From NCBI RefSeq assembly GCF_018279705.1, contig NZ_CP036498.1:4667001-4731000 (forward strand): DNA of 64,000 bases, written 5' to 3'. Position numbers and translations under genes: made by a program. Below, one piece after another: positions 16,322 to 25,044 of the stretch. The DNA comes from Tardiphaga alba. Its GTDB lineage: Bacteria; Pseudomonadota; Alphaproteobacteria; Rhizobiales; Xanthobacteraceae. Within the stretch, counting starts at the first letter, position 1, and the number at the start of each line of letters is the position of its first letter. The notes below the pieces were generated by a model. That model was not told the DNA's origin, did not search any database, and saw only the letters and a program-made list of their open reading frames with translations.

Positions 16322-17380
16322 TCAGATCCCTCCGCGTCCCTGCAGCGCAGCTGCCGAGACCCAGAATACCTCGCCCTCAGAATCTTCCGTATCCAGCCAG
16401 ATCAGCGGCAGGTCGGGAAACGCTTCATCGACATTGGCGCGGCCGCGGCCGACCTCGCATAGCAGCCCGCCATGCGGATTGAGATGCGCGCCTGCCTGAT
16501 CGATGATCTTGCGAACGATGTCGAGACCGTCGATGCCGCCGTCGAAAGCCATGCTCGGTTCGGCCAGACATTCATCCGGCAGATCGGCCATGCCCTGTGC
16601 ATCCACATAAGGCGGGTTGGTGATGATCAGGTCATAGGTGGTGTCGCCGAGCGGCGCGAACAGGTCGCCCTTGTAAAGCGTCAGCCGTTCGTCGAGGCCA
16701 TAGTCGATGACATTGCGCATCGCGACGGCGAGCGCCGCGGGCGACAGATCGACGGCATCGACCTGCGCATTGGGGAATGACTGCGCGGCCAGGATCGCGA
16801 TGCAGCCCGAGCCCGTGCAGAGATCGAGCACGCTCTCGACGTCCATGGGATCGTCGATGAGCGACGCGCCCTCGCCGTCATCGCCGGCAAAATGCGTATC
16901 GAGCAATTCACCGATGAAGGAGCGCGGCACGATGGTGCGCTCGTCCACATAGAAAGGCAGGCCGCGCATATAGATCTTGTTGACCAGATAGGCCGCGGGC
17001 TTCCGCGTGGTGACGCGGCGATGGATGACGTCGAGGATCTTCCTGCCCTCGGCAGCGGTCACCCGCGCCATGGCAAAGCTCTCGAACTGATCGGGATGCA
17101 GATGCAGCAGTTCACAGACGATGAATGCCGCTTCCGACACCGGATCGGTGGTGCCATGCGCGAAAGCCAGCTTTGCCTCGATGAAGCGGCTGGTGGCATA
17201 GCGCACGTAATCCAGCAGCGTGACCAATTCGCCCGCGCTGACCTTCGGCAACGTCGCCGCGGCAAGCTTCTTCACCGAGGCCTTCGCTTTGGCTGACGTC
17301 TTCGACTTGGTTGCCGTCGTCTTCTTTGCAGGCGTCTTGGCCGCCTTCTTCGCGGCCGTCTTCACAGTCTTCTTTGCCAT
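16322..17380 (-). CDS. prmB: 50S ribosomal protein L3 N5-glutamine methyltransferase with Lys/Ala-rich tail
   Basis: A HemK/PrmB-type class I SAM methyltransferase, with the SAM loop VLDLCTGSGCIAILAA and the Gln-binding motif NPPY in DLIITNPPYVDAQG. The helical N-terminal domain ending KPAAYLVNKIYMRGLPFYVDERTIVPRSFI matches PrmB, which methylates a Gln of ribosomal protein L3, rather than PrmC. Residues 1-40 are a Lys/Ala/Thr repeat tail (KTAAKKAAKTPAKKT) like histone H1 tails. I use the ATG at 17380, whose A is shared with the moaE stop (TGATG); a GTG at 17383 is possible. Confidence 0.92.
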   Translation of the reverse strand: MAKKTVKTAAKKAAKTPAKKTTATKSKTSAKAKASVKKLAAATLPKVSAGELVTLLDYVRYATSRFIEAKLAFAHGTTDPVSEAAFIVCELLHLHPDQFESFAMARVTAAEGRKILDVIHRRVTTRKPAAYLVNKIYMRGLPFYVDERTIVPRSFIGELLDTHFAGDDGEGASLIDDPMDVESVLDLCTGSGCIAILAAQSFPNAQVDAVDLSPAALAVAMRNVIDYGLDERLTLYKGDLFAPLGDTTYDLIITNPPYVDAQGMADLPDECLAEPSMAFDGGIDGLDIVRKIIDQAGAHLNPHGGLLCEVGRGRANVDEAFPDLPLIWLDTEDSEGEVFWVSAAALQGRGGI

Positions 17381-17844
17381 CACTTGTCCCAGCGCGCCGC
17401 AGCGTCGTCATCGTCGGTTTTTGCAGCGACCCAGTCGGTGCCACCGGCGGTTTCCTCGCGCTTCCAGAACGGAGCATGCGCCTTGAGGTAGTCCATCAGG
17501 AATTCGGCGGCCTGAAACGCTGCCTGGCGATGCGCCGATGCGGTCAGCACCACCATGATATTGTCGCCCGGCAGGATGCGGCCGGTGCGGTGGACGACTG
17601 TGACCCCCGTCAGCGGCCAGCGCGTCATGGCCTCTTCGGCATGGCGACCGATCTCGGCCTCGGCCATGCCCGGATAGTGTTCGAGCGTCAGCGCCGTCGT
17701 CGCATCGCTGCCCTCGCCGCCGCGGCAGATGCCGCTGAAGGTGACGACCGCGCCGATATCGGTGCGGCTTGCGGTCAGCGCGGAGATCTCGCCCGCAATG
17801 TCGAAATCGGACTCCTGGATGCGGACAGTCACATTACTGGTCAT
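17380..17844 (-). CDS. moaE: Molybdopterin synthase catalytic subunit MoaE
   Basis: MoaE, with MoaD, puts the dithiolene sulfurs into precursor Z to form molybdopterin. The 154-residue protein has the GAVVTFSGICRG strand, LTLEHYPGMAEAEI, VVHRTGRILPGDNIM and the catalytic lysines in LKAHAPFWKRE (Lys121 and Lys128, matching E. coli 119 and 126). An acidic C-terminal tail (KTDDDDAAARWDK) follows. It lies 22 bp after moaD in the block uvrC-pgsA-moaD-moaE-prmB. Confidence 0.96.
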   Translation of the reverse strand: MTSNVTVRIQESDFDIAGEISALTASRTDIGAVVTFSGICRGGEGSDATTALTLEHYPGMAEAEIGRHAEEAMTRWPLTGVTVVHRTGRILPGDNIMVVLTASAHRQAAFQAAEFLMDYLKAHAPFWKREETAGGTDWVAAKTDDDDAAARWDK

Positions 17845-17866
17845 GGTCGATCAACCGGGATGGGTG

Positions 17867-18118
17867 TCAGCCGCCGGTCATGGGCGGGAAGAATGCGATC
17901 TCGCGGGCGCCGGCAATGGCAGCATCCGGCCGCACATGCATCTGATCGATCGCCGTGCGGATCACTTTGGGGGTTTCGAACGCGTGGGCGTATTCCTCGC
18001 CCCGCGTCGTCAACCAGCCAATCAAGTCTCCAACCGTTTGAACGGCAGAAGGCGGGTCGATGACTTCCTCGGCCTTGCCGATGCGCTCGCGCACCCATGC
18101 GAAATAGAGGACCTTCAT
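17867..18118 (-). CDS. moaD: Molybdopterin synthase sulfur carrier subunit MoaD
   Basis: An 83-residue ubiquitin-fold protein ending in the required Gly-Gly (PPMTGG), which is thiocarboxylated by MoeB and inserted into MoaE. The N-terminal strand MKVLYFAWVRERIGKAEE and the late AREIAFFPP are typical. The start overlaps the end of pgsA by 4 bp. Confidence 0.95.
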   Translation of the reverse strand: MKVLYFAWVRERIGKAEEVIDPPSAVQTVGDLIGWLTTRGEEYAHAFETPKVIRTAIDQMHVRPDAAIAGAREIAFFPPMTGG

Positions 18119-18726
18119 GCATCCTCCTCGATCAGGTGATGGATGCCGGAGCGGAAATAATCATACCCGGTATAGATGGTGACGATCGCGGAAATCCATA
18201 GCAGCGCGAGGCCGATCTGCGTCGTGAACGGAAGCACCTGATCGCCGGCTTCACCAGCCAGCAGAAAGCCGATGGCGATCAGCTGGATGGTGGTCTTCCA
18301 CTTGGCAATGCGCGACACGGGGACACTGACCCGCAGCGCAGCAAGATATTCGCGCAGGCCCGACACCAGGATTTCGCGGCACAGGATCACGATGGCCGCC
18401 CACAGGGTCCAGCCATGGATGATGCCATCGGCTGCCAGCATCAGCAGGCAGGATGCCACCAGCAGCTTGTCGGCGATCGGATCGAGCATGCGGCCGAAGG
18501 CCGACTGCTGATTCCAGATCCGCGCGTAATAGCCGTCGAAGAAATCGGTGACCGCAGCGCCGATGAAAACCCCCAACGCAACCCAGCGCAGCCACAGCGG
18601 ACCGTCCATGATCGACTGCGAAAAGATGCAGCCGACCAGCACGGGGATCGCGGCGATCCGGGCCATGGTCAGGATGTTGGGCAGGGACATCGCGGAATTC
18701 GCGGTACGTTTGGTGGTCACTGTCAT
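18115..18726 (-). CDS. pgsA: CDP-diacylglycerol-glycerol-3-phosphate 3-phosphatidyltransferase
   Basis: PgsA makes phosphatidylglycerol phosphate in the inner membrane. The CDP-alcohol phosphotransferase signature DxxDGxxARx8GxxxDxxxD is complete as DFFDGYYAR...GRMLDPIAD, followed by four or five membrane segments. I chose the ATG at 18726 (203 residues, MTVTTKRTANS); a start at 18738 would add four residues. It lies about 100 bp after uvrC and overlaps moaD. Confidence 0.95.
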   Translation of the reverse strand: MTVTTKRTANSAMSLPNILTMARIAAIPVLVGCIFSQSIMDGPLWLRWVALGVFIGAAVTDFFDGYYARIWNQQSAFGRMLDPIADKLLVASCLLMLAADGIIHGWTLWAAIVILCREILVSGLREYLAALRVSVPVSRIAKWKTTIQLIAIGFLLAGEAGDQVLPFTTQIGLALLWISAIVTIYTGYDYFRSGIHHLIEEDA

Positions 18727-18833
18727 GAGTCTTACCAATACTGCCGGGACGCAGAGGTCAACAGTCCCTGAAGTTCCTGACCTGAGATTACCGCAAAATG
18801 CCCCGGGCGTGCGACGGCCGCATTACGCCCCGG

Positions 18834-20912
18834 TCATCGTGCGGCCGGCTGGGGATGGAAAAAGTCAAAGATCTTGCGCGCGCTCTCCGCCGAAATGCCG
18901 GGAACCTTGCCGAGATCGCCGAGGGAGGCCCGCTCGATCTCCTTCAGCGTGCCGAAATGGTGGAGTAAGGCCCGTTTGCGGGTCGGCCCGATGCCCGGAA
19001 TTTCCTGCAGCCCGGCTTCACGGATGTCTTTCTTGCGCAGCGTCCGGTGCGAGCCGATGACGAAACGGTGCGCCTCGTCGCGCAGCCGCTGAATGAAGTA
19101 GAGCACGGGATCACGCGGCTCCAGCTTGATGGCGTCGCGGCCGGGCAAAAACAGGGTCTCGCGGCCGGCATTGCGCTCCGGCCCCTTGGCGACCGACATC
19201 AATGTGACATCGGTCAGTTTCAGCTCCTCGAAGATTTCCCGGACAGCATTGAGTTGGCCGCGACCACCGTCGATGATGACGAGATCCGGCCATAGCGGCA
19301 CGTCCTCGTCCTTGCGTTTCGGGGCCTCGCCTTCGGCCGGCGGCGCGAGCAGGCGCTTGAAACGGCGCTGCAGCACCTCTTTCATCATCGCGAAGTCGTC
19401 GCCCGGCGTCGTCGTTTCCGACTTGATGTTGAACTTGCGATACTGGTTCTTGATGAAGCCATCGGGGCCGGCGACGATCATCGCACCGACGGCGTTGGTG
19501 CCCTGGATGTGGCTGTTGTCATAGACCTCGATGCGTTGCGGCACGCGCGGCAGGCCCAGCGTCGTCACCATGCCTTCGAGCAGGCGGGTCTGCGTGGCGG
19601 TGTCGGCAAGCTTGCGGCCCAGCGCTTCGCGCGCATTGGTTTGCGCATGATTGACCAGCTCTTTCTTCTCGCCGCGCTGCGGCGTCAGCACCTCGACCTT
19701 GAAACCGGCCTTCACGCCAAGCGCAGCCGCAAGCAGATCGCTTTCCTCAATACTGTGCGACAGCAGCACCATCTTGGGCGGCGGCTTGTCCTCGTAGAAC
19801 TGCGCCAGGAACGAGCCCAGCACCTCTTCCGGCGTGAATGACTTCTCCGCCTTGGGGAAATAGGCGCGGTTGCCCCAGTTCTGACCGGTGCGGAAGAAGA
19901 ACACTTCGACGCAGGAATAGCCGCCCTCCTGATGGATGGCGAACACATCGGCTTCCTCCACCGTGCGCGGATTGATGCCCTGCTGCGACTGGATGGCCGA
20001 GAGTGCAGCAAGACGGTCGCGATAGAGCGCAGCCGTTTCAAAAGCGAGCTCTTCCGATGCCTTCTCCATTTCGTCGGCGAGCAGCTTCTTCACCGCGCGG
20101 CTTTTGCCGGAGAGGAAATCCGTCGCCTCGCGCACGAGTTCGGTATAGCCGGGGAAATCGACCTCATTGGTGCAGGGGCCGGAGCAGCGGCGGATTTGAT
20201 AGAGCAAACACGGCCGCGTGCGGCTCTCGAAGAACGAGTCCGTGCAGGAACGCACGAGAAAGGCGCGCTGCAGCGCCGTGATCGTGCGATTCACCGCGCC
20301 AACCGATGCGAACGGACCAAAATAGCGCCCGGGCCGCGACTGCGCGCCACGATGCTTGACGATCTGCGGCGCCCAGTGATCCCCGGTCATCAGGATATAG
20401 GGGAACGACTTGTCATCGCGCAGCTGCACATTGAAGCGCGGACGCAGCTGCTTGATCAGATTCGCTTCCAGCAGCAGCGCCTCGGTCTCCGTCGCGGTCG
20501 AAATGATCTCCACCACGGAGGTTGCGGCGATCATCCGCGCGATGCGCATCACCTGCCCGGTCGGCCGGGCATAGGACGACAGCCGCTTCTTCACGTTCTT
20601 GGCCTTGCCGACATAGAGAACGTCGTGGGCCGCATTCAGCATGCGATAGACCCCGGGCGAGGTCGGCGCGAGGCGCACGGCTTGCTCGATGGCGGCCCGG
20701 CCCACCGCAAGCGTGCCTTCGGGAACATCCTCGACGGGTTCCTCGGCCTCGTCCGGCAGCCCGGCTTCCTCGTCATCTTCCGTTGAATCGAGATCCATAT
20801 CCGGGGGCGCTTGCAGACCGGATTGGGCCTGTTGAGGCACCTGCGGCGCGGAAACTGGCTCGGCGGCCGCCTCTTCCGGCGCCGGAACGGGATGGTCGGG
20901 GTCTTGAATCAT
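18834..20912 (-). CDS. uvrC: Excinuclease ABC subunit UvrC
   Basis: UvrC makes the dual incisions in nucleotide excision repair. The 692-residue protein has a GIY-YIG nuclease domain from about residue 85 ([21 protein letters not shown]), a Cys cluster ([13 protein letters not shown]), a UVR helix pair, the RNase H-like C-terminal nuclease ([20 protein letters not shown] and [12 protein letters not shown]) and a tandem helix-hairpin-helix ([24 protein letters not shown]). Residues 1-75 are an acidic Pro/Ala/Glu-rich extension, common in this bacterial group. Confidence 0.97.
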   Translation of the reverse strand: MIQDPDHPVPAPEEAAAEPVSAPQVPQQAQSGLQAPPDMDLDSTEDDEEAGLPDEAEEPVEDVPEGTLAVGRAAIEQAVRLAPTSPGVYRMLNAAHDVLYVGKAKNVKKRLSSYARPTGQVMRIARMIAATSVVEIISTATETEALLLEANLIKQLRPRFNVQLRDDKSFPYILMTGDHWAPQIVKHRGAQSRPGRYFGPFASVGAVNRTITALQRAFLVRSCTDSFFESRTRPCLLYQIRRCSGPCTNEVDFPGYTELVREATDFLSGKSRAVKKLLADEMEKASEELAFETAALYRDRLAALSAIQSQQGINPRTVEEADVFAIHQEGGYSCVEVFFFRTGQNWGNRAYFPKAEKSFTPEEVLGSFLAQFYEDKPPPKMVLLSHSIEESDLLAAALGVKAGFKVEVLTPQRGEKKELVNHAQTNAREALGRKLADTATQTRLLEGMVTTLGLPRVPQRIEVYDNSHIQGTNAVGAMIVAGPDGFIKNQYRKFNIKSETTTPGDDFAMMKEVLQRRFKRLLAPPAEGEAPKRKDEDVPLWPDLVIIDGGRGQLNAVREIFEELKLTDVTLMSVAKGPERNAGRETLFLPGRDAIKLEPRDPVLYFIQRLRDEAHRFVIGSHRTLRKKDIREAGLQEIPGIGPTRKRALLHHFGTLKEIERASLGDLGKVPGISAESARKIFDFFHPQPAAR

Positions 20913-21216
20913 GGGGTGAATTTAGGCGTTACGGCCGTCCGCTGCCAGCACGCGACGACATTTGGTGCGGCAGCCATGCGGCCGGCTTGGGGCGATCCTG
21001 CGAATATCCCGCCTGCCCGGGGAAAATCCGGCATCGTCAAAAGTAAGACTCTTTTAACGCCAATACCGCGCCCATCCCGCGCATTAAGAACCGCTTAATC
21101 TAAAACTCTCGATAAATCGTCTCGATAAATGATGGAATTCCGTAACCCTAAGCCTTCGTTCCGACTGAGATCGGACGGTGTTTGGGACGGCAGTAAAGCG
21201 TTGTGGAGAGTTTGAG
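20913..21216. other. 304-bp divergent promoter region of uvrC and the outer-membrane gene
   Basis: No gene is visible. The half next to uvrC is GC-rich; the half next to the outer-membrane gene is AT-rich and holds an exact TTAA-N7-TTAA box (21084-21098) and two copies of TCTCGATAAAT (21107-21117 and 21120-21130) with a 13-bp period. Both have separate entries or findings. Confidence 0.75.
21084..21098. promoter_or_regulatory. CtrA-type box TTAA-N7-TTAA
   Basis: TTAA-GAACCGC-TTAA matches the consensus binding site of the alphaproteobacterial cell-cycle regulator CtrA exactly, with the required 7-bp spacing. It lies about 120 bp upstream of the start of the outer-membrane beta-barrel gene. 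An AT-rich tetramer pair can arise by chance, so the call rests on position plus exact spacing. Confidence 0.5.
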
Positions 21217-21843
21217 ATGACCAAGTTTGCGTTCGCGGCAGTCGCCGTTCTGGTGACGGGTGTGACGGCAACGCAGGCAGCGGATCTGGGCTATCGGTCG
21301 CGCGGACCGGCGCCCTATACGGTCGCGCAGCCGCTGAATGGCTATAGCTGGGCCGGCCCGTATCTGGGTGCCAATCTCGGTTATGAGTGGGGCAATGTCT
21401 CCGGCGCCTCGGCCAAGCCATCGGGCATCGCAGGCGGCGTGACCGCCGGCTACAACTGGCAGAGCGGCAACATTGTTTACGGTGTCGAAGGCGACATCCA
21501 GTTGACGGGCGCCGATGGCCGTTTCGCCAATTACAAGTTCTCGAACCCGTGGTTCGGCACCGCGCGCGGCCGTCTCGGCTACGCCGTCAACAATGTGCTG
21601 CTCTACGGCACCGCCGGTCTAGCCTTCGGCAGCCTGGAGGCCGAGCTCGGCAACCTGCAGCAGTCCTTCACCTCGATCGGCTGGACCGCCGGTGTCGGCG
21701 CCGAAGTCGGCATCTATCAGAACTGGACCGCAAAGATCGAATATCTCTATGTCGATCTGTCCAAGAACAACTACTCGCTCATTCCGTCGAACAGCGGCCT
21801 GGACTTCAGCACCGTCCGCATCGGCGTGAACTATCACTTCTAA
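21217..21843 (+). CDS. Outer-membrane beta-barrel protein (Omp25/RopB-like)
   Basis: A 208-residue secreted protein: signal peptide MTKFAFAAVAVLVTGVTATQA with cleavage after about residue 21 (AxA-D), then an OMP_b-brl domain with alternating aromatic strands (SWAGPYLGANLGYEWG, GGVTAGYNWQSGNIVYGVEGD, ARGRLGYAVNNVLLYGTAGLAFG) and the C-terminal signature STVRIGVNYHF ending in Phe, as needed for BAM assembly. I chose the ATG at 21217 with GGAG 8 nt upstream. Family members are abundant eight-stranded barrels of rhizobia and Brucella; no specific role can be assigned. Confidence 0.93.
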   Translation: MTKFAFAAVAVLVTGVTATQAADLGYRSRGPAPYTVAQPLNGYSWAGPYLGANLGYEWGNVSGASAKPSGIAGGVTAGYNWQSGNIVYGVEGDIQLTGADGRFANYKFSNPWFGTARGRLGYAVNNVLLYGTAGLAFGSLEAELGNLQQSFTSIGWTAGVGAEVGIYQNWTAKIEYLYVDLSKNNYSLIPSNSGLDFSTVRIGVNYHF

Positions 21844-21886
21844 GTCTTACGAGTTTAAGCCTTACGAGTTTAAGCCTTGCGGGTTT
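21842..21886 (+). repeat. Three tandem 15-bp units at the stop codon of the outer-membrane gene
   Basis: aagtcttacgagttt, aagccttacgagttt and aagccttgcgggttt follow each other exactly from the last two bases of the TAA stop codon. The period is five codons, and each unit boundary recreates an in-frame TAA, so the gene is followed by four in-frame stops. Likely replication slippage at the gene end. Confidence 0.85.
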
Positions 21887-21969
21887 AACCCAACAGGTAG
21901 CGGCGGGTCGGCTCATGCCGATCCGCTTCTCTCCAAGCTCCAAGTGAGAAGAAACCAGCACGACCCACT

Positions 21970-21996
21970 CCCGACCGCCTCGCGGTCGGGATTTTT
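21970..21996 (+). terminator. Rho-independent terminator of the outer-membrane gene
   Basis: A perfect 9-bp stem CCCGACCGC / GCGGTCGGG (21970-21978 and 21982-21990) with a CTC loop and tail ATTTTTC. It works in the + direction about 127 bp after the stop codon. Confidence 0.88.
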
Positions 21997-22029
21997 CTTG
22001 CCGGTGACGTCCGGATTGTGCGCGCGGCG

Positions 22030-22245
22030 CTACCCGGTAATCACCAGATCGACCGCCTTCGGTCCCTTGCCCTTCTTGTCGGGCTCGACCTCGAATGTGA
22101 TCCGCTGTCCCTCGATCAGGTCCTTCAAGCCCGCACGCTCGACTGCGGTGATGTGGACGAAAACGTCTCGTCCCCCGTCATCCGGCTTGATGAAGCCGTA
22201 GCCACGTTCGCCATTGAAGAATTTGACCGTACCACTCATGCCCAT
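22030..22245 (-). CDS. Cold-shock domain protein
   Basis: A 71-residue single cold-shock domain (OB fold) protein with both RNA-binding motifs: KFFNGERGYGFI (RNP1) and DVFVHITAV (RNP2), then LIEGQRITFEVEPDKKGKGPKAVDL. It acts as an RNA chaperone or transcription antiterminator. I chose the ATG at 22245, preceded by GGGGAGGGAG; an ATG two codons later is an alternative. The 248-bp gap upstream (22246-22493) has no gene; a 6-bp stem GGCGCA/TGCGCC at 22278-22291 would fall in the 5' leader, in keeping with the long structured leaders of cold-shock genes. Confidence 0.94.
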   Translation of the reverse strand: MGMSGTVKFFNGERGYGFIKPDDGGRDVFVHITAVERAGLKDLIEGQRITFEVEPDKKGKGPKAVDLVITG

Positions 22246-22493
22246 CGGGAAACTCCCTCCCCGCAATGCTCCGCCCCGGCGCACTTGCGCCGCGACCGAC
22301 CGGACATTCACTCCTCAGATGCTTGGCCGTTTCTTTTGATAGTCTTTTTTGGGCCTTGTCACTCCGCCGCAACCATTCGCGGAAGCGGAACGTAAAGCCA
22401 GTCACGCAACCAGCTTAATACGGTTCCATGAAGGTGACTACCGTTTTTGGAAACGTGGCAGGAGAGTTGCCGCTTGAGTAGTTGAGTCCGCAC

Positions 22494-23353
22494 TCACGCC
22501 TTGGCGTTTTCGAGCCGGAAGCGCGCCACGCCGCCGACACCGAGCGGCCTTTCCAGTTGCGGCAGGATCTGGCGTAGCTCGTCCTGCAATTTCCACGGCG
22601 GATTGACGATCAGGAGTCCGGTGGAAGTCAGCGGACCGTCGGGGTCTTGCGGGGCAATGCTGAATTCGAGGCGCAGGCATTTTCCTGGCGTCGCCGACGC
22701 TGCCGCGGTGGCGGCGACGCTGCGCGAAAGATCATCGGTGGGACGGCGGCTCTTGGCCGGATACCACAGCATATAGATGCCGGTCGGCCATTTGGCATAG
22801 GCCTGTGCAAACCCCGCGGCCAGCCTGGAGAATTCGTCCTTCGCCTCGAAGGGGGATCGATCAGCACCAGGCCGCGACGCTCCTTCGGCGGCACGTAAGC
22901 GGGCAGACCGACCCAGCCGTCAATATCGACCACGCGGGCCTGTTCGTCATGGCGCAGTGCCGAGATCAGCTGTTTGCGCGCCACAGGCTCCAGTTCACAG
23001 CACACCATGCGATCCTGCGGCCGCATCATCGCGCGGGAAATCAGCGGCGAGCCGGGATAGGCGACCAGATCACCATCGGGATTGAAGGCGCGAACGATGT
23101 CCAGGTAGGGCGCAATCAGCTTCTCGGCGGCATCACTGAAGCTCGACTGCATCATACGGGCGATGCCGGTGCTCCATTCGACCGAGCGCGTCGCCTCGTC
23201 GCCGGTGAGATCATAGCGGCCGGCACCGGCATGGCTGTCGATGACACGAAACGGCGTCGGCTTCTCGTGCAGATGGGTCAGGATACGGACCAGCACGAGA
23301 TGCTTGATGACATCGGCAAAATTGCCGGCATGGAAGGCGTGGCGATAATTCAT
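22494..23353 (-). pseudogene. rlmJ: 23S rRNA (adenine(2030)-N6)-methyltransferase RlmJ, frameshifted
   Basis: RlmJ methylates A2030 of 23S rRNA. The first frame from the ATG at 23353 (MNYRHAFHAGNFADVIKH) runs through VIDSHAGAGRYDL, CCELEPVA and the catalytic LVLIDPP, then goes into unrelated Arg/Pro-rich sequence. The family sequence continues in another frame (LWYPAKSRRPTDD, GLLIVNPPWKL) to the stop at 22494. On the + strand the break is at a run of five G at 22851-22855; a sixth would restore DPPFEAKDEF and one open frame. Same kind of lesion as in midA and yihY, so assembly error is a strong alternative to inactivation. Confidence 0.92.
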
Positions 23354-23391
23354 GGGAGATGGAGTACGCCAAGTGGCTCCAACCCTCAACT

Positions 23392-23533
23392 TGTCATCCC
23401 CCGCCTAGCGCGCCGAAGGCGCGCGCGGAGCGGGGGATCCAGTAGACACCGGCTGCGCAGCTCAACCACTTCTGCCAGCGCTTACTGGATTGCCCGGTCC
23501 TAGCGCGCAATTGCGCGCACGGCCGGGCAACGA
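23392..23533. repeat. Type B dispersed palindromic repeat (TGTCATCCCCCGC form)
   Basis: A composite inverted repeat: TGTCATCCCCCGC...GCGGGGGATCCAGTA on the left and TTACTGGATTGCCCGG...CCGGGCAACGACA on the right, with inner hairpins of GCGC-rich sequence. It lies between rlmJ and the RNase T2 gene. The TGTCAT.../...GACA ends and the ATCCAGTA/TACTGGAT core resemble the repeat at 44561. Confidence 0.75.
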
Positions 23534-23543
23534 CAGAGCGCGC

Positions 23544-24230
23544 CTACCCACCCCTGACCGGCGGCATCACTATCTTGTCGCGGCGGCAGGCGCGGCGGTC
23601 GATTTCCTCGCAGGCGCGGAACTGAAGATCCTTGCTCATGCAGATCCGCACCTCCTGCAAGCGATTGCGCTCGCAGGTGATGGCGATGGCGGAGCTGCTG
23701 AGGCCGGGATTGACCTTAATGAAAGCATCTTCCACCGCCTCGGGCGACACCGTCTTCGCCGTCTGAAGATCGATATATTCATCGGGAATCTTCACGCCGG
23801 CGCGCGCCTTGCGCGTGGTCTCGAAATAAGCGCGCGGGCCGAGGCCCGAACAGGTGCCGTGCTTGTCCCATTCGTTGAAGATCAGGCCCGGCGCCGGCAT
23901 CAGGTCCAGCATCGAGGTCATGATATTGCGGGGCAGCCGCGGTGCCGGGCGCTCGCAGTAATTGGGAAAGCCGCGATCATATTGCGGCCAGAGGCCGTGG
24001 ACCACGAAAGCATAGGGGCGGCCGCCGCACTGCATCTGCTGATTGCGCGAGGAATTGCCACGCTCCTGCGCGGCCTCGCAGAACGACGGCGACCACGACA
24101 GCGACAGGACATAGAAATCGAATTCGCCGGGTGCATTTTGCCGGCGGTCCTGCGCCGCGGCGCTGCCGATGGACAGTGCGACCAGCAGAAAAATGCCGAG
24201 CGAAACGACCGACCGAATTGCATGAAACAT
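23544..24230 (-). CDS. Ribonuclease T2 family protein, secreted
   Basis: A 228-residue endoribonuclease of the RNase T2/RNase I family. A signal peptide (MFHAIRSVVSLGIFLLVALSIGSAAAQ) directs it to the periplasm. Both catalytic segments are intact: CAS-1 FVVHGLWPQ and CAS-2 FNEWDKHGTC, each with its catalytic His. Several Cys residues (SFCEAA, MQCGGR, NYCERP, HGTCSG, ITCERN, RICMSK, RACEEI, RRACRR) could form disulfides. I chose the ATG at 24230; a GTG at 24242 would add four residues. Confidence 0.93.
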   Translation of the reverse strand: MFHAIRSVVSLGIFLLVALSIGSAAAQDRRQNAPGEFDFYVLSLSWSPSFCEAAQERGNSSRNQQMQCGGRPYAFVVHGLWPQYDRGFPNYCERPAPRLPRNIMTSMLDLMPAPGLIFNEWDKHGTCSGLGPRAYFETTRKARAGVKIPDEYIDLQTAKTVSPEAVEDAFIKVNPGLSSSAIAITCERNRLQEVRICMSKDLQFRACEEIDRRACRRDKIVMPPVRGG

Positions 24231-24300
24231 GGCGTGCCCCACCCCTGATCAGGCAAGCCTAATCGGGCATCAAGAACAATTCAAGAACAATGAAGGAAGA

Positions 24301-24390
24301 GTAGCCCGGATGGAGCAAGGCGCAATCCGGGGACAGGCAGATGTGCCGAAGCATCGGTTCCTGGATTTCGCTGCGCTCCATCCAGGCTAC
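24301..24390. repeat. Type A palindromic intergenic repeat, copy 5
   Basis: Inverted repeat GTAGCCCGGATGGAGCA... to ...CGCTCCATCCAGGCTAC, between the RNase T2 gene promoter side and the end of the next reverse-strand gene. Confidence 0.83.
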
Positions 24391-24410
24391 CGAACTACGA
24401 GACCGTGGTC

Positions 24411-24875
24411 TTAGAACTTCGCCGCGCGGCACTTCGGGTTATAGGCCCAGTCGCGGTCGAGGCCGACCACGCACCATTCGACGCCATCGCCATAGCCGGC
24501 GAAACCGCCGTCCTCGATGACCGAATAATGCACCTGGCGCTGCTTGCCGTCGGTGAACATTGCATCGGCGGTGCAGAAACGGCGCGGAATGTTGTCCGAG
24601 GTCCAAGGGCGGAAGGCCGTTTCCTGGACGCGGCTGAAGCCCGCGACCTGCAGCGCAGAATTCCAGAAGCCCGCTTCCTTGTTCTGGAACTGGTACGTGA
24701 TCTTCCACAGCGCGGATTCGCAGGAGCCGACCTTGCCTTCGTAATTCGGGCCAAACAGGCCGAAATTGAGCTCGAGCAGATTGGCGGCCTGCGCTTTCGG
24801 CGCCATGCTGAACAGCGCCAGACCGGCAACGGCGACCAAGGCAGCTTTTTTCAGGAACGAAACGATGGTGCGCAT
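24411..24875 (-). CDS. Secreted hypothetical protein, four-Cys
   Basis: A 154-residue protein with a clear Sec signal peptide (KKAALVAVAGLALFSMAPKAQA). The mature part is rich in aromatic residues, with four Cys (GSCESA, RRFCTAD, VEWCVVG, NPKCRAA) that could form two disulfides in the periplasm. Other features are VGSCESALWKITYQFQNKEAG and VHYSVIEDGGFAGYGDGVEW. I do not recognise the family; conserved unnamed proteins of this form are found in Bradyrhizobium relatives. Divergent from the next gene. Confidence 0.78.
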   Translation of the reverse strand: MRTIVSFLKKAALVAVAGLALFSMAPKAQAANLLELNFGLFGPNYEGKVGSCESALWKITYQFQNKEAGFWNSALQVAGFSRVQETAFRPWTSDNIPRRFCTADAMFTDGKQRQVHYSVIEDGGFAGYGDGVEWCVVGLDRDWAYNPKCRAAKF

Positions 24876-25044
24876 AGGGAATCCGCCGGCTGGAATGAGG
24901 TTCCGGGACCGTGCCGCGAAGGCCTTGCGGGGTCAAGTGCACCGCGGCAACACCCTGCGCACAACTCCGTCAGTGCACGCCGGGCGTTCTTTCCAGCGTC
25001 GCCGATGCCCTTTAAGGTGCCGGCTGACGAATAAGGAGACGACG

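Noticed and set aside
21842..21886. CRISPR-like array
   Set aside because: Units are 15 bp, directly joined, without spacers; simple tandem repeat.
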